From Candidatus Amulumruptor caecigallinarius (GTDB lineage Bacteria > Bacteroidota > Bacteroidia > Bacteroidales > Muribaculaceae), in assembly GCA_023665575.1 (NCBI GenBank), contig JAMPDQ010000001.1, positions 155,599 to 205,680 on the forward strand: a stretch of 50,082 nucleotides of DNA, read 5' to 3'. Of this stretch, positions 6,846 through 15,395 are shown piece by piece. The notes below the pieces were generated by a model. The model was not told the DNA's origin. It saw nothing but the letters and a program-made list of their open reading frames with translations, and did not search any database. The first letter of the stretch is position 1, and the number at the start of each line of letters is the position of its first letter. The translations under genes were made by a program, and so were the position numbers.

Positions 6846-9194
6846 ATGTATAACATGCAACACCACACACTCCCTCTCGCCTCGGCGTTTGCAACACTCC
6901 CCGAGGAAACTACAGTAAACCGGATTGCGGAGATCCGCGAGAAACTCGACCCGGGGGAATCCGTTTCGCATGAGGAGCAACACACCAACGGTCTGATAGC
7001 CGACCTCGCCTGGATTCTTCTGCTCGGTGCGATTGTGACACTTCTTTTCAAGAAGCTCAAGCAGCCGGTGGTGCTCGGTTATATCCTTGCCGGCTTCCTT
7101 GCAAGCCCGAAGTTTGAATATCTTCCTTCGATATCAAATCTGGAAAACATCACTTTCTGGGCCGATCTCGGCATCGTGGTGCTGATGTTTTCAATCGGCT
7201 TGGAATTCAGTTTCCGCAAACTTCTCAATGCCGGCTCATCCTCGATTGTAACGGCACTGATTGTGATCACGGGAATGACTTTCGCCGGGTTTGGTGTGGG
7301 CTATATTCTGGGGCTGAATCTTATCAACCGCATATTTCTCGGCGGCATGATATCGATGTCGTCAACCACAATCATAATGAAAGCGCTTTCCGACCTCGGC
7401 ATGCGTCAGCGGAAATTTGCCTCACTTGTGCTGGCGGTGCTGATAATTGAGGATCTTTTCGCGGTGCTGATGCTTGTGTTGCTATCATCTATCGCGATGG
7501 GCGATGTGCAGGGCACGGAGCTGCTTTTCAGCATAGGGAAACTGATGTTTTTCCTTATTATATGGTTTGTTGTGGGGGTGTATGTGCTGCCGTCATTTCT
7601 GATGCGTGCACGCACATTTCTCAACGATGAGACAATGCTGGTGGTGGCCATGGGGCTTTGCTTTTCGATGGCGGTTTTCAGCGTGATGTGTGGTTTTTCG
7701 CTTGAGTTGGGTGCTTTTGTGATGGGTTCAATCCTCGCCGGCACAATGGTTGCGGAGCGCATGGAGAAGGTGATTTCGCCGGTGAAAAATCTTTTCGGTT
7801 CGGTGTTTTTCATCTCTGTGGGGATGATGGTTGACCCCTCCGTGCTGGTGCAGTATTGGTGGGAGATTCTTCTTTTGGCAGTGGTGGTGATTGCCGGCAT
7901 GATTCTTTTCGGCTCGCTGGGGATGCTTGTGACGGGACAGAATCTGCGCGTGGCCATAGAGAGCGGCTTCACACTCACCCAGATCGGCGAATTCTCCTTC
8001 ATCATAGCATCGCTCGGCATGAGCCTCGGGGTGCTTGAGGCGCGCCTCTACCCTATCATTGTGGCCGTGTCGGTGCTCACAATATTCACCACGCCCTATT
8101 TCATCAAAATGGCCGATGGGGCATACTCTCTTGCGGAGAAGCATCTGCCCCACAGCTTACGCTTTCTTATCGACAGATATTCCCGCCAAAGCTTCGACCA
8201 AAATGAAACGAAGCGCCTCTGGCGCGCCGTGTTCAGCCGCTATCTGTGGCGCATCGTGCTTTACTCGGCGATTCTGCTGGCCGAAATAATGTTTTCACGC
8301 CTTTTTCTGTTTCCTTTTGCCGAGAAACTGCTCGGCACCACCGGGCATCTTCTGGCCACGGTGCTGACGGTGATTGCCATGCTCCCATTCTTGATTGCGC
8401 TCACTTTCAGCTCCACAAAGAAAGTGGAGAAGATTCAGCTCCACCAGACAGCCGCCTTTTATGATGTGCCGCTGCTGGCAATGCGCATCATCCGCTATCT
8501 TGTGGCTCTCTTTTTCATAGTTTATTTCACAACGGTGGCATATTCTTCTGTGGTCGGCTGGCTTGTCGGGGCGGGGTGCTTTATCCTGGTGCTGGCTTTT
8601 GCCTCCACAAAAATGATGCGAAGCTATAAGAAAATGGAAAATAAATTCATCAACAATCTCAATATCCGCGAAAACACCCGCCTCGGCATCAACAACAATC
8701 TTGTGGCCGACATGCACCAGGCATTTATTGAAATTGACCAGGACACTCCCTTTGTGGGCGAACGGCTTGTTGATTCCGGACTGCGCCGCGATTATGGAGT
8801 GAGCGTATCGTCGATTCAGCGCGGCGACACCTACATGCCGCTCCCGTCGAAAGATGCGCGGATCTTTCCGGGGGATGTGCTGGGTGTGATTGGCAACGAT
8901 GAGCAGCTCCGCCTGCTCAATGACGATATCGAGAAGGCCCGCGAATCATCCAGAAGCGTCACGAGCTATCAGGAGCATGTAAAGCTCACCAGCATCATGC
9001 TGACACCCGGGTCGCCCGTGATCAACATGCCTCTCGGCGACACCGATATCAGGCATGACTTCTATTCGATGATTGTAAAGGTGCAGCGCGGCGATGAATA
9101 TCTGCAGCCCACCCGATCTCTGGTGCTGAATGCCGGCGATGTGGTGTGGGTGGTGGGCGATCCCAACTATTTCGAAAGCCTTCGCGGAGCATGA
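6846..9194 (+). CDS. CPA2-family monovalent cation:proton antiporter with C-terminal TrkA-C domains
   Basis: The 782-residue protein has a soluble N-terminus (about 1-50), then a Na+/H+-exchanger domain (about 55-420) with motifs such as QPVVLGYILAGFL, FSIGLEFSFRKL, SSTTIIMKAL and ELGAFVMGSILAGT. A second hydrophobic block (about 460-590) adds four or more helices. It is followed by two TrkA-C-like regulatory domains (about 640-700, GVSVSSIQRGDTYMPLP; and about 715-780, DFYSMIVKVQRGDEYLQP). No nucleotide-binding Rossmann (TrkA-N) domain is visible. The arrangement resembles KefB/YbaL-type potassium or sodium/proton exchangers, but the extra membrane block is unusual. The ion specificity cannot be read here. 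Confidence 0.9.
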   Translation: MYNMQHHTLPLASAFATLPEETTVNRIAEIREKLDPGESVSHEEQHTNGLIADLAWILLLGAIVTLLFKKLKQPVVLGYILAGFLASPKFEYLPSISNLENITFWADLGIVVLMFSIGLEFSFRKLLNAGSSSIVTALIVITGMTFAGFGVGYILGLNLINRIFLGGMISMSSTTIIMKALSDLGMRQRKFASLVLAVLIIEDLFAVLMLVLLSSIAMGDVQGTELLFSIGKLMFFLIIWFVVGVYVLPSFLMRARTFLNDETMLVVAMGLCFSMAVFSVMCGFSLELGAFVMGSILAGTMVAERMEKVISPVKNLFGSVFFISVGMMVDPSVLVQYWWEILLLAVVVIAGMILFGSLGMLVTGQNLRVAIESGFTLTQIGEFSFIIASLGMSLGVLEARLYPIIVAVSVLTIFTTPYFIKMADGAYSLAEKHLPHSLRFLIDRYSRQSFDQNETKRLWRAVFSRYLWRIVLYSAILLAEIMFSRLFLFPFAEKLLGTTGHLLATVLTVIAMLPFLIALTFSSTKKVEKIQLHQTAAFYDVPLLAMRIIRYLVALFFIVYFTTVAYSSVVGWLVGAGCFILVLAFASTKMMRSYKKMENKFINNLNIRENTRLGINNNLVADMHQAFIEIDQDTPFVGERLVDSGLRRDYGVSVSSIQRGDTYMPLPSKDARIFPGDVLGVIGNDEQLRLLNDDIEKARESSRSVTSYQEHVKLTSIMLTPGSPVINMPLGDTDIRHDFYSMIVKVQRGDEYLQPTRSLVLNAGDVVWVVGDPNYFESLRGA

Positions 9195-9201
9195 AAAATT
9201 T

Positions 9202-9550
9202 TAGGAGTCTGTTTCATAAAAAATTCAACTTTAGGGATCGCATCCTTGAGTCGATTTTTATTCTTGACTGAAAGGAGCAACCTTTCGGTTGTGTCTGAAA
9301 GTCAAGGATAAAAAGCGACCAAGGAGGCGAGGCGGAAGTTATTTTTAATGAAGGCTCCGATATGAAATATTAAACATTTATTTACTAACAATCTCCGAAA
9401 ATATTAAATTAGGCTCGACTCGGCTTCTTTTTGGCCAATTTCTTTCTATCCTCCGGGTCACAACCGAAAGGTTGCTCCCCCCCGGATATAAAGAAATTCG
9501 CTCAAAAATAAGCCGCCCATAAAGCTGAATTTTTTATGAAACGGACTCTA
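9202..9550. repeat. 349-bp fold-back (inverted-repeat) element
   Basis: The outer arms 9202-9233 and 9520-9550 are imperfect reverse complements of about 31 bp (TTTCATAAAAAATTCA against TGAATTTTTTATGAAA). An inner perfect 20-bp pair lies at 9274-9293 and 9459-9478 (GGAGCAACCTTTCGGTTGTG and its complement). No ORF of substance lies inside. It fills the gap between the antiporter gene and the next lipoprotein gene, and its right arm creates a false in-frame ATG upstream of that gene. Confidence 0.8.
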
Positions 9551-9565
9551 AAATACTTGTCAACT

Positions 9566-10189
9566 ATGAAAAAAACATTGTTTCCGATTGCGGCGCTGTG
9601 TCTGCTCGCCGCCTGCTCGGGAAATAAGCAGACACTTCCCGCCGACTCTTCAGCCGATTCTGTTTCGAACGAAGCCGGCGCCGACTTAGTGATGCCGGCA
9701 CAACCATTTTATCTCACGGCTGACTCCATAGGTCCGGTGAGGGTGGGTGCCAAAATCGTCTCTCTCCCCAAACAGGTGCCTGACCTTTATGACACGGTTC
9801 TGCCGGTGGAGACTCCCGATGCAATGGCCTATACTTTTCTGCTTGGGGATGAGCCGCAGTTTACCATCTTTGATTTCATGAACGGGAATGTGGATGTGAT
9901 AGCTCTTGAGGGGAATGCACGCTCTGTCTCCACCCCTGAGGGGGATATTCATGTGGGGGATGAATTCGCAAAGGTGCTCCGGCTGCCGGGAGTGGAATCC
10001 GACTGGCAGAATTTCGATGAGAGCGGCATCTGGTATTGGAAATGGAACGGCCTCTTTTTCGGTGTTGACGAAACAGCCATCAGCACCGAACTTTCGGCAG
10101 CTCTCGCAGAGGGACGCCGGCCTCCTCGTGCATTCCTTTTCACTCCCGATGTCAAAATCGGATACATAGCCACCGGTCTCCCCTTCTAA
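9566..10189 (+). CDS. Small lipoprotein of unknown function
   Basis: The 207-residue protein has a clear lipoprotein signal, MKKTLFPIAALCLLAAC, with Cys17 as the acylation site. A Ser/Asp-rich linker follows. The remainder holds ADSIGPVRVGAKIVSLP, PQFTIFDFMNGNVDVIALEG and VSTPEGDIHVGDEFAKVLRLPGVESDW. This repeated 'G-P-V/I-H-V-G' layout occurs in uncharacterised Bacteroidetes lipoproteins. An ATG 30 bp upstream (9536) is in frame, but it lies in the arm of the fold-back element and would spoil the signal peptide. The 9566 start is therefore chosen. The gene converges with the Ig-like protein gene across a shared terminator. Confidence 0.8.
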   Translation: MKKTLFPIAALCLLAACSGNKQTLPADSSADSVSNEAGADLVMPAQPFYLTADSIGPVRVGAKIVSLPKQVPDLYDTVLPVETPDAMAYTFLLGDEPQFTIFDFMNGNVDVIALEGNARSVSTPEGDIHVGDEFAKVLRLPGVESDWQNFDESGIWYWKWNGLFFGVDETAISTELSAALAEGRRPPRAFLFTPDVKIGYIATGLPF

Positions 10190-10249
10190 CGCAAACCGCC
10201 CGCGGAATCCATCGCGACCCTCCGACGCGATTCGCCCAACCCGGCGCGC

Positions 10250-10285
10250 AAAAAAAACATCCGAGCCTGCGCCCGGATGTTTTTT
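10250..10285. terminator. Bidirectional terminator
   Basis: ACATCCG (10257-10263) pairs with CGGATGT (10274-10280) and is bounded by an A-run on the left and a T-run on the right. It can therefore end transcription from both the lipoprotein gene (plus) and the Ig-like protein gene (minus). Confidence 0.88.
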
Positions 10286-10309
10286 AATTGATTTTAAAAT
10301 TGTGATTTT

Positions 10310-12874
10310 TTATTTCATCACTTTCTTCGCTTTGCCGTTCACCACGCGGATATATATGCCCTTGGTAGGCTCTGCCACGCGCACACCCTGAAGGTTGTAG
10401 TATACTGCCTCGCCCTCGGCTTCGGCATCCACGGTGATACCCTCCACACCGGTCGGCACATAGAAGGAAGCCTTTCTCACCTTGCTCTGGCCACCATGGT
10501 GAACAGTCATATAGCTGATTTCGCCACCATTGATCACTTTATATTTATTGTCTGCTGCGAGAGTGTAAACTTTGCCGTCCTCTCCGAGGATCTGGTTCTC
10601 ATCGAGAGTCTGCTGCTCCGCGCGCATACTGTTTTCCGGATCAACATCCCACTCTTCCCCGGTTGCAGGATCATATACGTGCATATTTTTGCTCATGTTC
10701 ACATAAACCTGCTTGTAGTCATGGACGTATCCATCTTCGCCATGCTCAAACACCACCTCGCACACGCCGGTTTCATTATAAAACTTCCCTTGATGCGCGA
10801 TTTGAGTTTCACCGGCTTTCATAATGGGATGAGCGGGACGCTTGCCCTCGTAAGTGATGGTGATCGTTTTGATTGCAGCTTTACTTGATGATGAACCGTT
10901 AACCACTTTTACACTATCGCGAATTTCTGCTTTTGTATTTTCCCAAAAAGAACTTGTGGAATTGCTACCATCAAATTTCAGAGGTTCTTTACATGTGACA
11001 TTTATTTTCTTAATATTGAATCCTTCAGTCACAGAAACAGTAAAGCCATTTTGTATACCCTTTCTCAATCTGAAATCTTGTTCTTTATCTTTATTTTTAT
11101 ATATGCGAGTTTCTCCAATTGTTGTAAGGGCAACCGCATGTTCGCTTTCATACACCTGACCTTCTTTATCAAAATCATCACCATTTCCTTCATAAATAGT
11201 ATGCCCATAGTTATTGTTAACGAAGTCATAAGTATAGGTGTAGGTAGTGGGGGTCGGTGAATCCTCCTCTACAGTCAGGATGTAGCCCTCTTCCGCGGAA
11301 TTGTATTCATCGTTGCCGGCGAATTTAACCGAAATCATGGTTTCACCCGCAGCCTTTATATCGATCTTGCCCGACTCATCTACTGTGGCAACTTCATTAT
11401 TATCTGATTCCCATGTCAACGGCAGATTATATTCATTGATGAGTTCAGGCGCCTCAAAAGAATCGAGATTATCAAGATAAGCTACTGCCTCCACTTTGTC
11501 AAACTTTATGCCGCTGTCGCGCTTGCTTACCATCAGCGCAATGTTGCGAGTTACAAGCTCTTTGCCCTCGGCATCCAGAGAAGTCACATCGAAAACATAT
11601 ACATTCTCTTTGAGGAACTTGATTTCAATCTTATTGTCTGCAACATTTGATATATTATACTCCTCGTCGGGGTTTTCTTCATTCATCTTCACGCTCAACT
11701 TCGCACCCTCATCAGTGGTGAGTGTGACAACATCATTCACGAAGATGTCGGCTTCCTCTCCCTCAATTACTGCCTCGCCGCATTTGGCAACAATCTTACC
11801 GGGCTGGAAAACGGTGATTTCCTTTGTGATGGCATCAGCCTTATAATAATCGTTCTCAACGAGTGTGGCTGTGAGAGTTACAGTGCCTTCGGCCAATGTC
11901 AACAATTTGTTGTCTACAATGTATGCGATATTTTCACCGGAAGATGTGTATGCAATCTTCACATCCTTAACATCCTCGACATCCTTGGCAACGGCATAAA
12001 GCTCATACATCCCGTTAGGCAAAAAATTTGATTTCTCGGCATCCTCGCCCGCCCAAGAGAGCGTCAGCGGAGTCTTTAGCTTTGCGGTAACGGTCACAGT
12101 CTTGGTGATTGCTTTAGCCTCATATTTGCCATTATCGGCAAGGGTGGCGGTAAGGGTCACCGTGCCTTCGCCCATTGCATGCAGCTCACCATCCAATATG
12201 GCGGCAATATCCTCGTTTTCGGAGGTATACTCGATTGTCACATCTTCAATCGCATTGCCGGCCGCATCCTTGGCGACGGCAAAGAGAGAGGAAGTTGTGT
12301 TCACTTCAAAACTATCCACTCCGGCAGCATCCCCAGCCCACGAAAGAGTGAGAGGAGTCTTCGCAACCGGTGCGTCATCGTAAGTAACCTCAATAGATGA
12401 GAAAGTAAAAGATCCCGATTTATCGGCAACTACATATGCAAAATATTCTTGCTCGAGCAGAAATGAAGAGTTGGTGAATGAAACATCTGTGCCACCACTA
12501 ATTATAGGGTTTCCAGACCCTGCGGTACTAGTTACGGTTATTGCTTTGCTATCTGATTTACCAACAAGTTTAGCTTTGGATCCACAATTCTTTAATTCAA
12601 CCTTTTTAATTTTATATTTGTTAGCATTTGCTGCAACATTAAAAAAACAGCCTTTGCTGCTATTTTGTTGGAATTTACCGCTATTTATGTAAGCACCAAT
12701 TTGATATGAAAATCCGGATTCTTTTGAGGTATATTCTCTCTTTGTTGCATACGCATTATTATTACTATTTGAAAACGTTGTATACAACAGCGTCTCGGTC
12801 TTCTCTTCTGCCAATGTCGACAGGGATGGCAATGCCAGCATAGCCATTAAGAAACTTAGTAGAAATTTATTCAT
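10310..12874 (-). CDS. Large secreted protein with tandem Ig-like domains and YYNLQGV C-terminal module
   Basis: The 854-residue protein starts with a signal peptide (about 1-22, cleavage after LSTLA). A beta-rich N-terminal domain follows (about 25-166). Next are two tandem repeats of about 92 residues (172-264 and 267-356). Both begin KTPLTLSWAG, contain GTVTLTATL, and end in TK-[TE]-[VI]-TV, as in bacterial Ig-like (Big) domains. A further Ig2-like segment lies at about 455-560 (LTWESDNNEVATVDESG). The last 48 residues (GVEGITVDAE to YYNLQGVRV to GKAKKVMK) match the ends of the proteins at 34444 and 37150 and are a candidate T9SS sorting tail. Function is unknown; cell-surface display or secretion is inferred. 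Confidence 0.85.
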   Translation of the reverse strand: MNKFLLSFLMAMLALPSLSTLAEEKTETLLYTTFSNSNNNAYATKREYTSKESGFSYQIGAYINSGKFQQNSSKGCFFNVAANANKYKIKKVELKNCGSKAKLVGKSDSKAITVTSTAGSGNPIISGGTDVSFTNSSFLLEQEYFAYVVADKSGSFTFSSIEVTYDDAPVAKTPLTLSWAGDAAGVDSFEVNTTSSLFAVAKDAAGNAIEDVTIEYTSENEDIAAILDGELHAMGEGTVTLTATLADNGKYEAKAITKTVTVTAKLKTPLTLSWAGEDAEKSNFLPNGMYELYAVAKDVEDVKDVKIAYTSSGENIAYIVDNKLLTLAEGTVTLTATLVENDYYKADAITKEITVFQPGKIVAKCGEAVIEGEEADIFVNDVVTLTTDEGAKLSVKMNEENPDEEYNISNVADNKIEIKFLKENVYVFDVTSLDAEGKELVTRNIALMVSKRDSGIKFDKVEAVAYLDNLDSFEAPELINEYNLPLTWESDNNEVATVDESGKIDIKAAGETMISVKFAGNDEYNSAEEGYILTVEEDSPTPTTYTYTYDFVNNNYGHTIYEGNGDDFDKEGQVYESEHAVALTTIGETRIYKNKDKEQDFRLRKGIQNGFTVSVTEGFNIKKINVTCKEPLKFDGSNSTSSFWENTKAEIRDSVKVVNGSSSSKAAIKTITITYEGKRPAHPIMKAGETQIAHQGKFYNETGVCEVVFEHGEDGYVHDYKQVYVNMSKNMHVYDPATGEEWDVDPENSMRAEQQTLDENQILGEDGKVYTLAADNKYKVINGGEISYMTVHHGGQSKVRKASFYVPTGVEGITVDAEAEGEAVYYNLQGVRVAEPTKGIYIRVVNGKAKKVMK

Positions 12875-13124
12875 ACAAGTCTGTGTTATAAAAAGTTAAT
12901 ATTGTTGTTTGTTATTGAGTCTCTTTTTCTGCGGCCGGCCATTGACCCGCCCGCCGCTTCTGCCCGCAAAGTTATAACACTGTGTCCACATATAAAAATA
13001 TATCCACACCTTTTATCACCTCTTTCATAATTTTTTAACATTCCGGTCTCCATCCGCAGCGGATGCACCATGATGCGTTCGCCCACCCAAGACATAACAC
13101 CCAATGAGACAAGTCCCCACCGCC

Positions 13125-13862
13125 CGCGGAGCCCCGCAGGGGCGTGACCGTAGAAAACCCCGCATGACCGCAGGGATTGTGGGGGGGCCGTACCCGCCGT
13201 CGGAGGGTCGGAGACCCGTGCCTGTCCGAAACCCCACATGACCACAGGGATTGTGGGGGCCTGCCAACAGCATATACGCGGAGCCCCGCAGGGGCGTGAC
13301 CGTAGAAAACCCCACATGACCGCAGGGATTGTGGGGGGAGGGGGCCGAACCCGCCATCGGAGGGTCGGAGACCCGTGCCTGTCCGAAACCCCACATGACC
13401 GCAGGGATTGTGGGGGGGCCGAACCCGCGATAATCAGCGGAACTCCGGAGGAGTGACGAGGTCCCACACGACACGCAGACATTCGAAGACGAGTATGAAA
13501 GAATGTGCGAACGAAGCGGACTCACATCCAATGCAGAAGACCTCCGGTGATATGCATGCCAAGCATCGACGATGCCGGCGGGCATTCATCGGCGCGCCGG
13601 CCTGAACCTCGTCACTCCTCCGGAGTTCCGCTGCTCGCATCTTCCCAAACCCCACATTCCCGCTGGTCATGTGGGGTTTCAGACAGGCACGGGTCTCCGA
13701 CCCTCCGATACGATTCGCCCACCCCGGACAGATGCGCCCCAATGCGTCTCACCCCCCACCACCCGCGGAGCCCCGCAGGGGCGTGACCGTAGAAAACCCC
13801 GCATGACCGCAGGGATTATGGGGGCCTGCCAACAGCATATACGCGGAGCCCCGCAGGGGCGA
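13125..13862. repeat. Mosaic of double-hairpin (REP-like) repeats
   Basis: Unit A (starts near 13127, 13279 and 13767; partial at 13843) combines GCCCCGCAGGGGC, a GTGACCGTAGAAAA linker, and CCCC(A/G)CA...TGTGGGG. Unit B (near 13201 and 13359; inverted at 13648-13711) combines GGGTCGGAGACCC with the same CCCCACA...TGTGGGG hairpin. Each unit can form two adjacent hairpins. The A/G difference in the second stem keeps pairing through a G-T/G-U wobble. A perfect 28-bp inverted repeat (13435-13462 and 13606-13633) lies inside the array. Confidence 0.88.
13435..13633. repeat. Perfect 28-bp inverted repeat enclosing 143 bp
   Basis: The arm at 13435-13462 (starts CAGCGGAACTCCGG) is the exact reverse complement of 13606-13633. 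Outside the arms, unit B appears in direct orientation on the left (13359-13418) and inverted on the right (13648-13711). The symmetry therefore extends to about 350 bp centred near 13534. The core shows no gene. Confidence 0.9.
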
Positions 13863-13922
13863 TGAGATTCAATGTTTTATAATTGATTTCAGCGCCATTA
13901 CCCACAATATGTTTTTTTTTGC

Positions 13923-13930
13923 TATATTTG
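13923..13930 (+). promoter_or_regulatory. Putative -7 box for the C1 peptidase gene
   Basis: TATATTTG matches the Bacteroidetes -7 consensus TAnnTTTG. No TTTG is seen at the matching -33 distance. It would give a leader of about 105 nt. Confidence 0.45.
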
Positions 13931-14042
13931 CGTTCGGAAAGGTTTTCCTCCCTCCGCCCCGCCTCCGCGGGGCAATCCAACCTCCAACCCCGCCAACTTT
14001 TCACAAGTTGCCAAACCTGTGAAACCTAATAAACCAAATATC

Positions 14043-15269
14043 ATGAAAAGACTTTCAATTTTGGCTGTGGGAGCAGCCCTCTCAGCTCCCCTCTTCGCCT
14101 CCGACTTTATCGCGCCGGCCGCAGAACCCACAATCGAGGTGCCCGACTCTACCGGTTTCAAATTCACTGATGTGAAAATCAACAAACACTCTTCCGTGAA
14201 AGATCAAAACAAGTCGGGGACGTGCTGGGCATTTTCCGGCCTATCCACTATCGAGGATAATGTGCTGCGCAAAGGGGGTCCGGAACTCGACATCTCGGAA
14301 ATGTTTATCGTGAGAAACGCATATATCGACAAAGCGAAAAAATTCATGCGCATGAACGGCGCCATCAATTTCGCGCAAGGAGGCTCCTGGGGCGATGTGC
14401 TTAACATGACCGAGCTTTATGGCGCTATGCCGGAGGAGGCTTATCCCGGACTTAACTATGGCGAGACAAAACATTCCCATTATGAAATGGCAGAGGCTCT
14501 CGAGGCCTATCTCCGCGCCGTGCTGGCACGCGGACAGAAAAACAGCAAGCTGACCACCGCCTGGCTGCCGGGATTCATCGGCATACTCGATGCATACCTC
14601 GGCAAAGTGCCCGAAACATTCACATATAAGGGAAAGACATACACTCCGCAGCAATGGGCCAAAGAGATGGGGCTGGAGCCGGAAAATTTCGTGAACATCA
14701 CAAGCTACACTCACCACCCCTTCTATGAGAGCTTCATACTGGAGATTCCCGACAACTGGGCATGGACACAGAGCATCAACCTGCCGATGGAAGAGATGCA
14801 GGCTGTGGTTGACAACGCTCTTGAAAAGGGATGGACGGTGATGTGGGCCGCCGACGTTTCGGAGGGTGGTTTCAAATGGACCAAGGGTTATGCCCTGCTC
14901 CCCGACGACAAAGACAAGAAGGATATGACCGACACCGAGCTGAGCCGCTGGGTGAAACTCTCCGACAAGGATCGTGAAAGTTCGAAATATGACATCAAGG
15001 GGCCGGTAAAGGAGAAGAGCGTCACCCAGGAGTCGCGCCAGAAATCATTCGACAATTTCGAAACCACCGACGACCATGGCATGGTGATTGTGGGCACTGC
15101 CACCGACCAGGAGGGCAACAAATATTATAAGGTGAAGAATTCATGGGACACCAACCAGCTTTATGACGGCTATCTGTATGTGTCGATGCCTTTCTTCCTT
15201 GAAAAGACACTTGGCGTGGGCATCCACAAAGATGCAATCCCGGCAGAAATCAAGAAGAAAATAAAATAA
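14043..15269 (+). CDS. Secreted C1-family cysteine peptidase, aminopeptidase C / bleomycin hydrolase type
   Basis: The 408-residue protein has a signal peptide (about 1-19, MKRLSILAVGAALSAPLFAS), so unlike cytosolic bleomycin hydrolases it is exported. The papain-type catalytic set is present: Cys61 in QNKSGTCWAFSGLS, His345 in TDDHGMVIVG and Asn366 in KVKNSWDT. The region between them (YGAMPEEAYPGLNYG and so on) follows the PepC pattern. Family enzymes form hexameric aminopeptidases that can act on peptides and on bleomycin. A GTG eight codons upstream is in frame, but the ATG at 14043 gives the signal peptide directly. A strong terminator follows. No T9SS-like tail is visible. Confidence 0.9.
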   Translation: MKRLSILAVGAALSAPLFASDFIAPAAEPTIEVPDSTGFKFTDVKINKHSSVKDQNKSGTCWAFSGLSTIEDNVLRKGGPELDISEMFIVRNAYIDKAKKFMRMNGAINFAQGGSWGDVLNMTELYGAMPEEAYPGLNYGETKHSHYEMAEALEAYLRAVLARGQKNSKLTTAWLPGFIGILDAYLGKVPETFTYKGKTYTPQQWAKEMGLEPENFVNITSYTHHPFYESFILEIPDNWAWTQSINLPMEEMQAVVDNALEKGWTVMWAADVSEGGFKWTKGYALLPDDKDKKDMTDTELSRWVKLSDKDRESSKYDIKGPVKEKSVTQESRQKSFDNFETTDDHGMVIVGTATDQEGNKYYKVKNSWDTNQLYDGYLYVSMPFFLEKTLGVGIHKDAIPAEIKKKIK

Positions 15270-15302
15270 GGCCGCTATTTTTTAACAAACGAGGCCTGAA
15301 AT

Positions 15303-15344
15303 AAAAAAAAGGGGGGGCGGCCAAGCCGACCCCTCCCCTTTTTT
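15303..15344 (+). terminator. Terminator of the C1 peptidase gene
   Basis: A G-run with an inner CGGC-caa-GCCG stem (15318-15328) pairs with CCCCTCCCC and is followed by TTTTTT. It lies about 35 bp after the stop codon. Confidence 0.82.
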
Positions 15345-15390
15345 AAGGCTCCATTCACCTGCTTTAACAATTTTTGGGGAATGGAGCCTT
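15345..15390. repeat. Minimal MITE-like element, copy B (46 bp)
   Basis: AAGGCTCCATTC (15345-15356) and GAATGGAGCCTT (15379-15390) are perfect 12-bp terminal inverted repeats around a 22-bp core (CTGCTTTAACAATTTTTGG). The core and ends match the ends of the 241-bp element at 34159. It lies between the convergent peptidase and RND pump genes. Confidence 0.7.
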
Positions 15391-15395
15391 AAGAT

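Larger units (their letters stand above)
12875..14042. other. Non-coding GC-rich repeat region
   Basis: The 1.17 kb between the Ig-like protein gene and the peptidase gene has no convincing gene. Apparent ORFs are translations of repeats (runs such as 'PHNPCGHVGF'). It holds the hairpin mosaic described separately (13125-13862). An AT-rich stretch with a TATATTTG -7 box lies at 13863-13930, and a leader precedes the downstream gene. Confidence 0.8.

Noticed and set aside
9536-9565. Upstream ATG start for the 9566 lipoprotein
   Set aside because: It lies in the arm of the fold-back element and adds ten residues before a clean lipoprotein signal peptide.
12886-13865. Several overlapping ORFs of about 60-200 residues in the repeat region, with repeated 'PHNPCGHVGF' peptides
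   Set aside because: They are translations of tandem DNA repeats in several frames at once, with no start signals, no domain and codon patterns set by the repeats.
14043-15269. The C1 peptidase as a T9SS cargo
   Set aside because: Its C-terminus (after SMPFFLEKTLGVGIHKDAIP) ends with the family fold and has no YYNLQGV-type or standard sorting tail.
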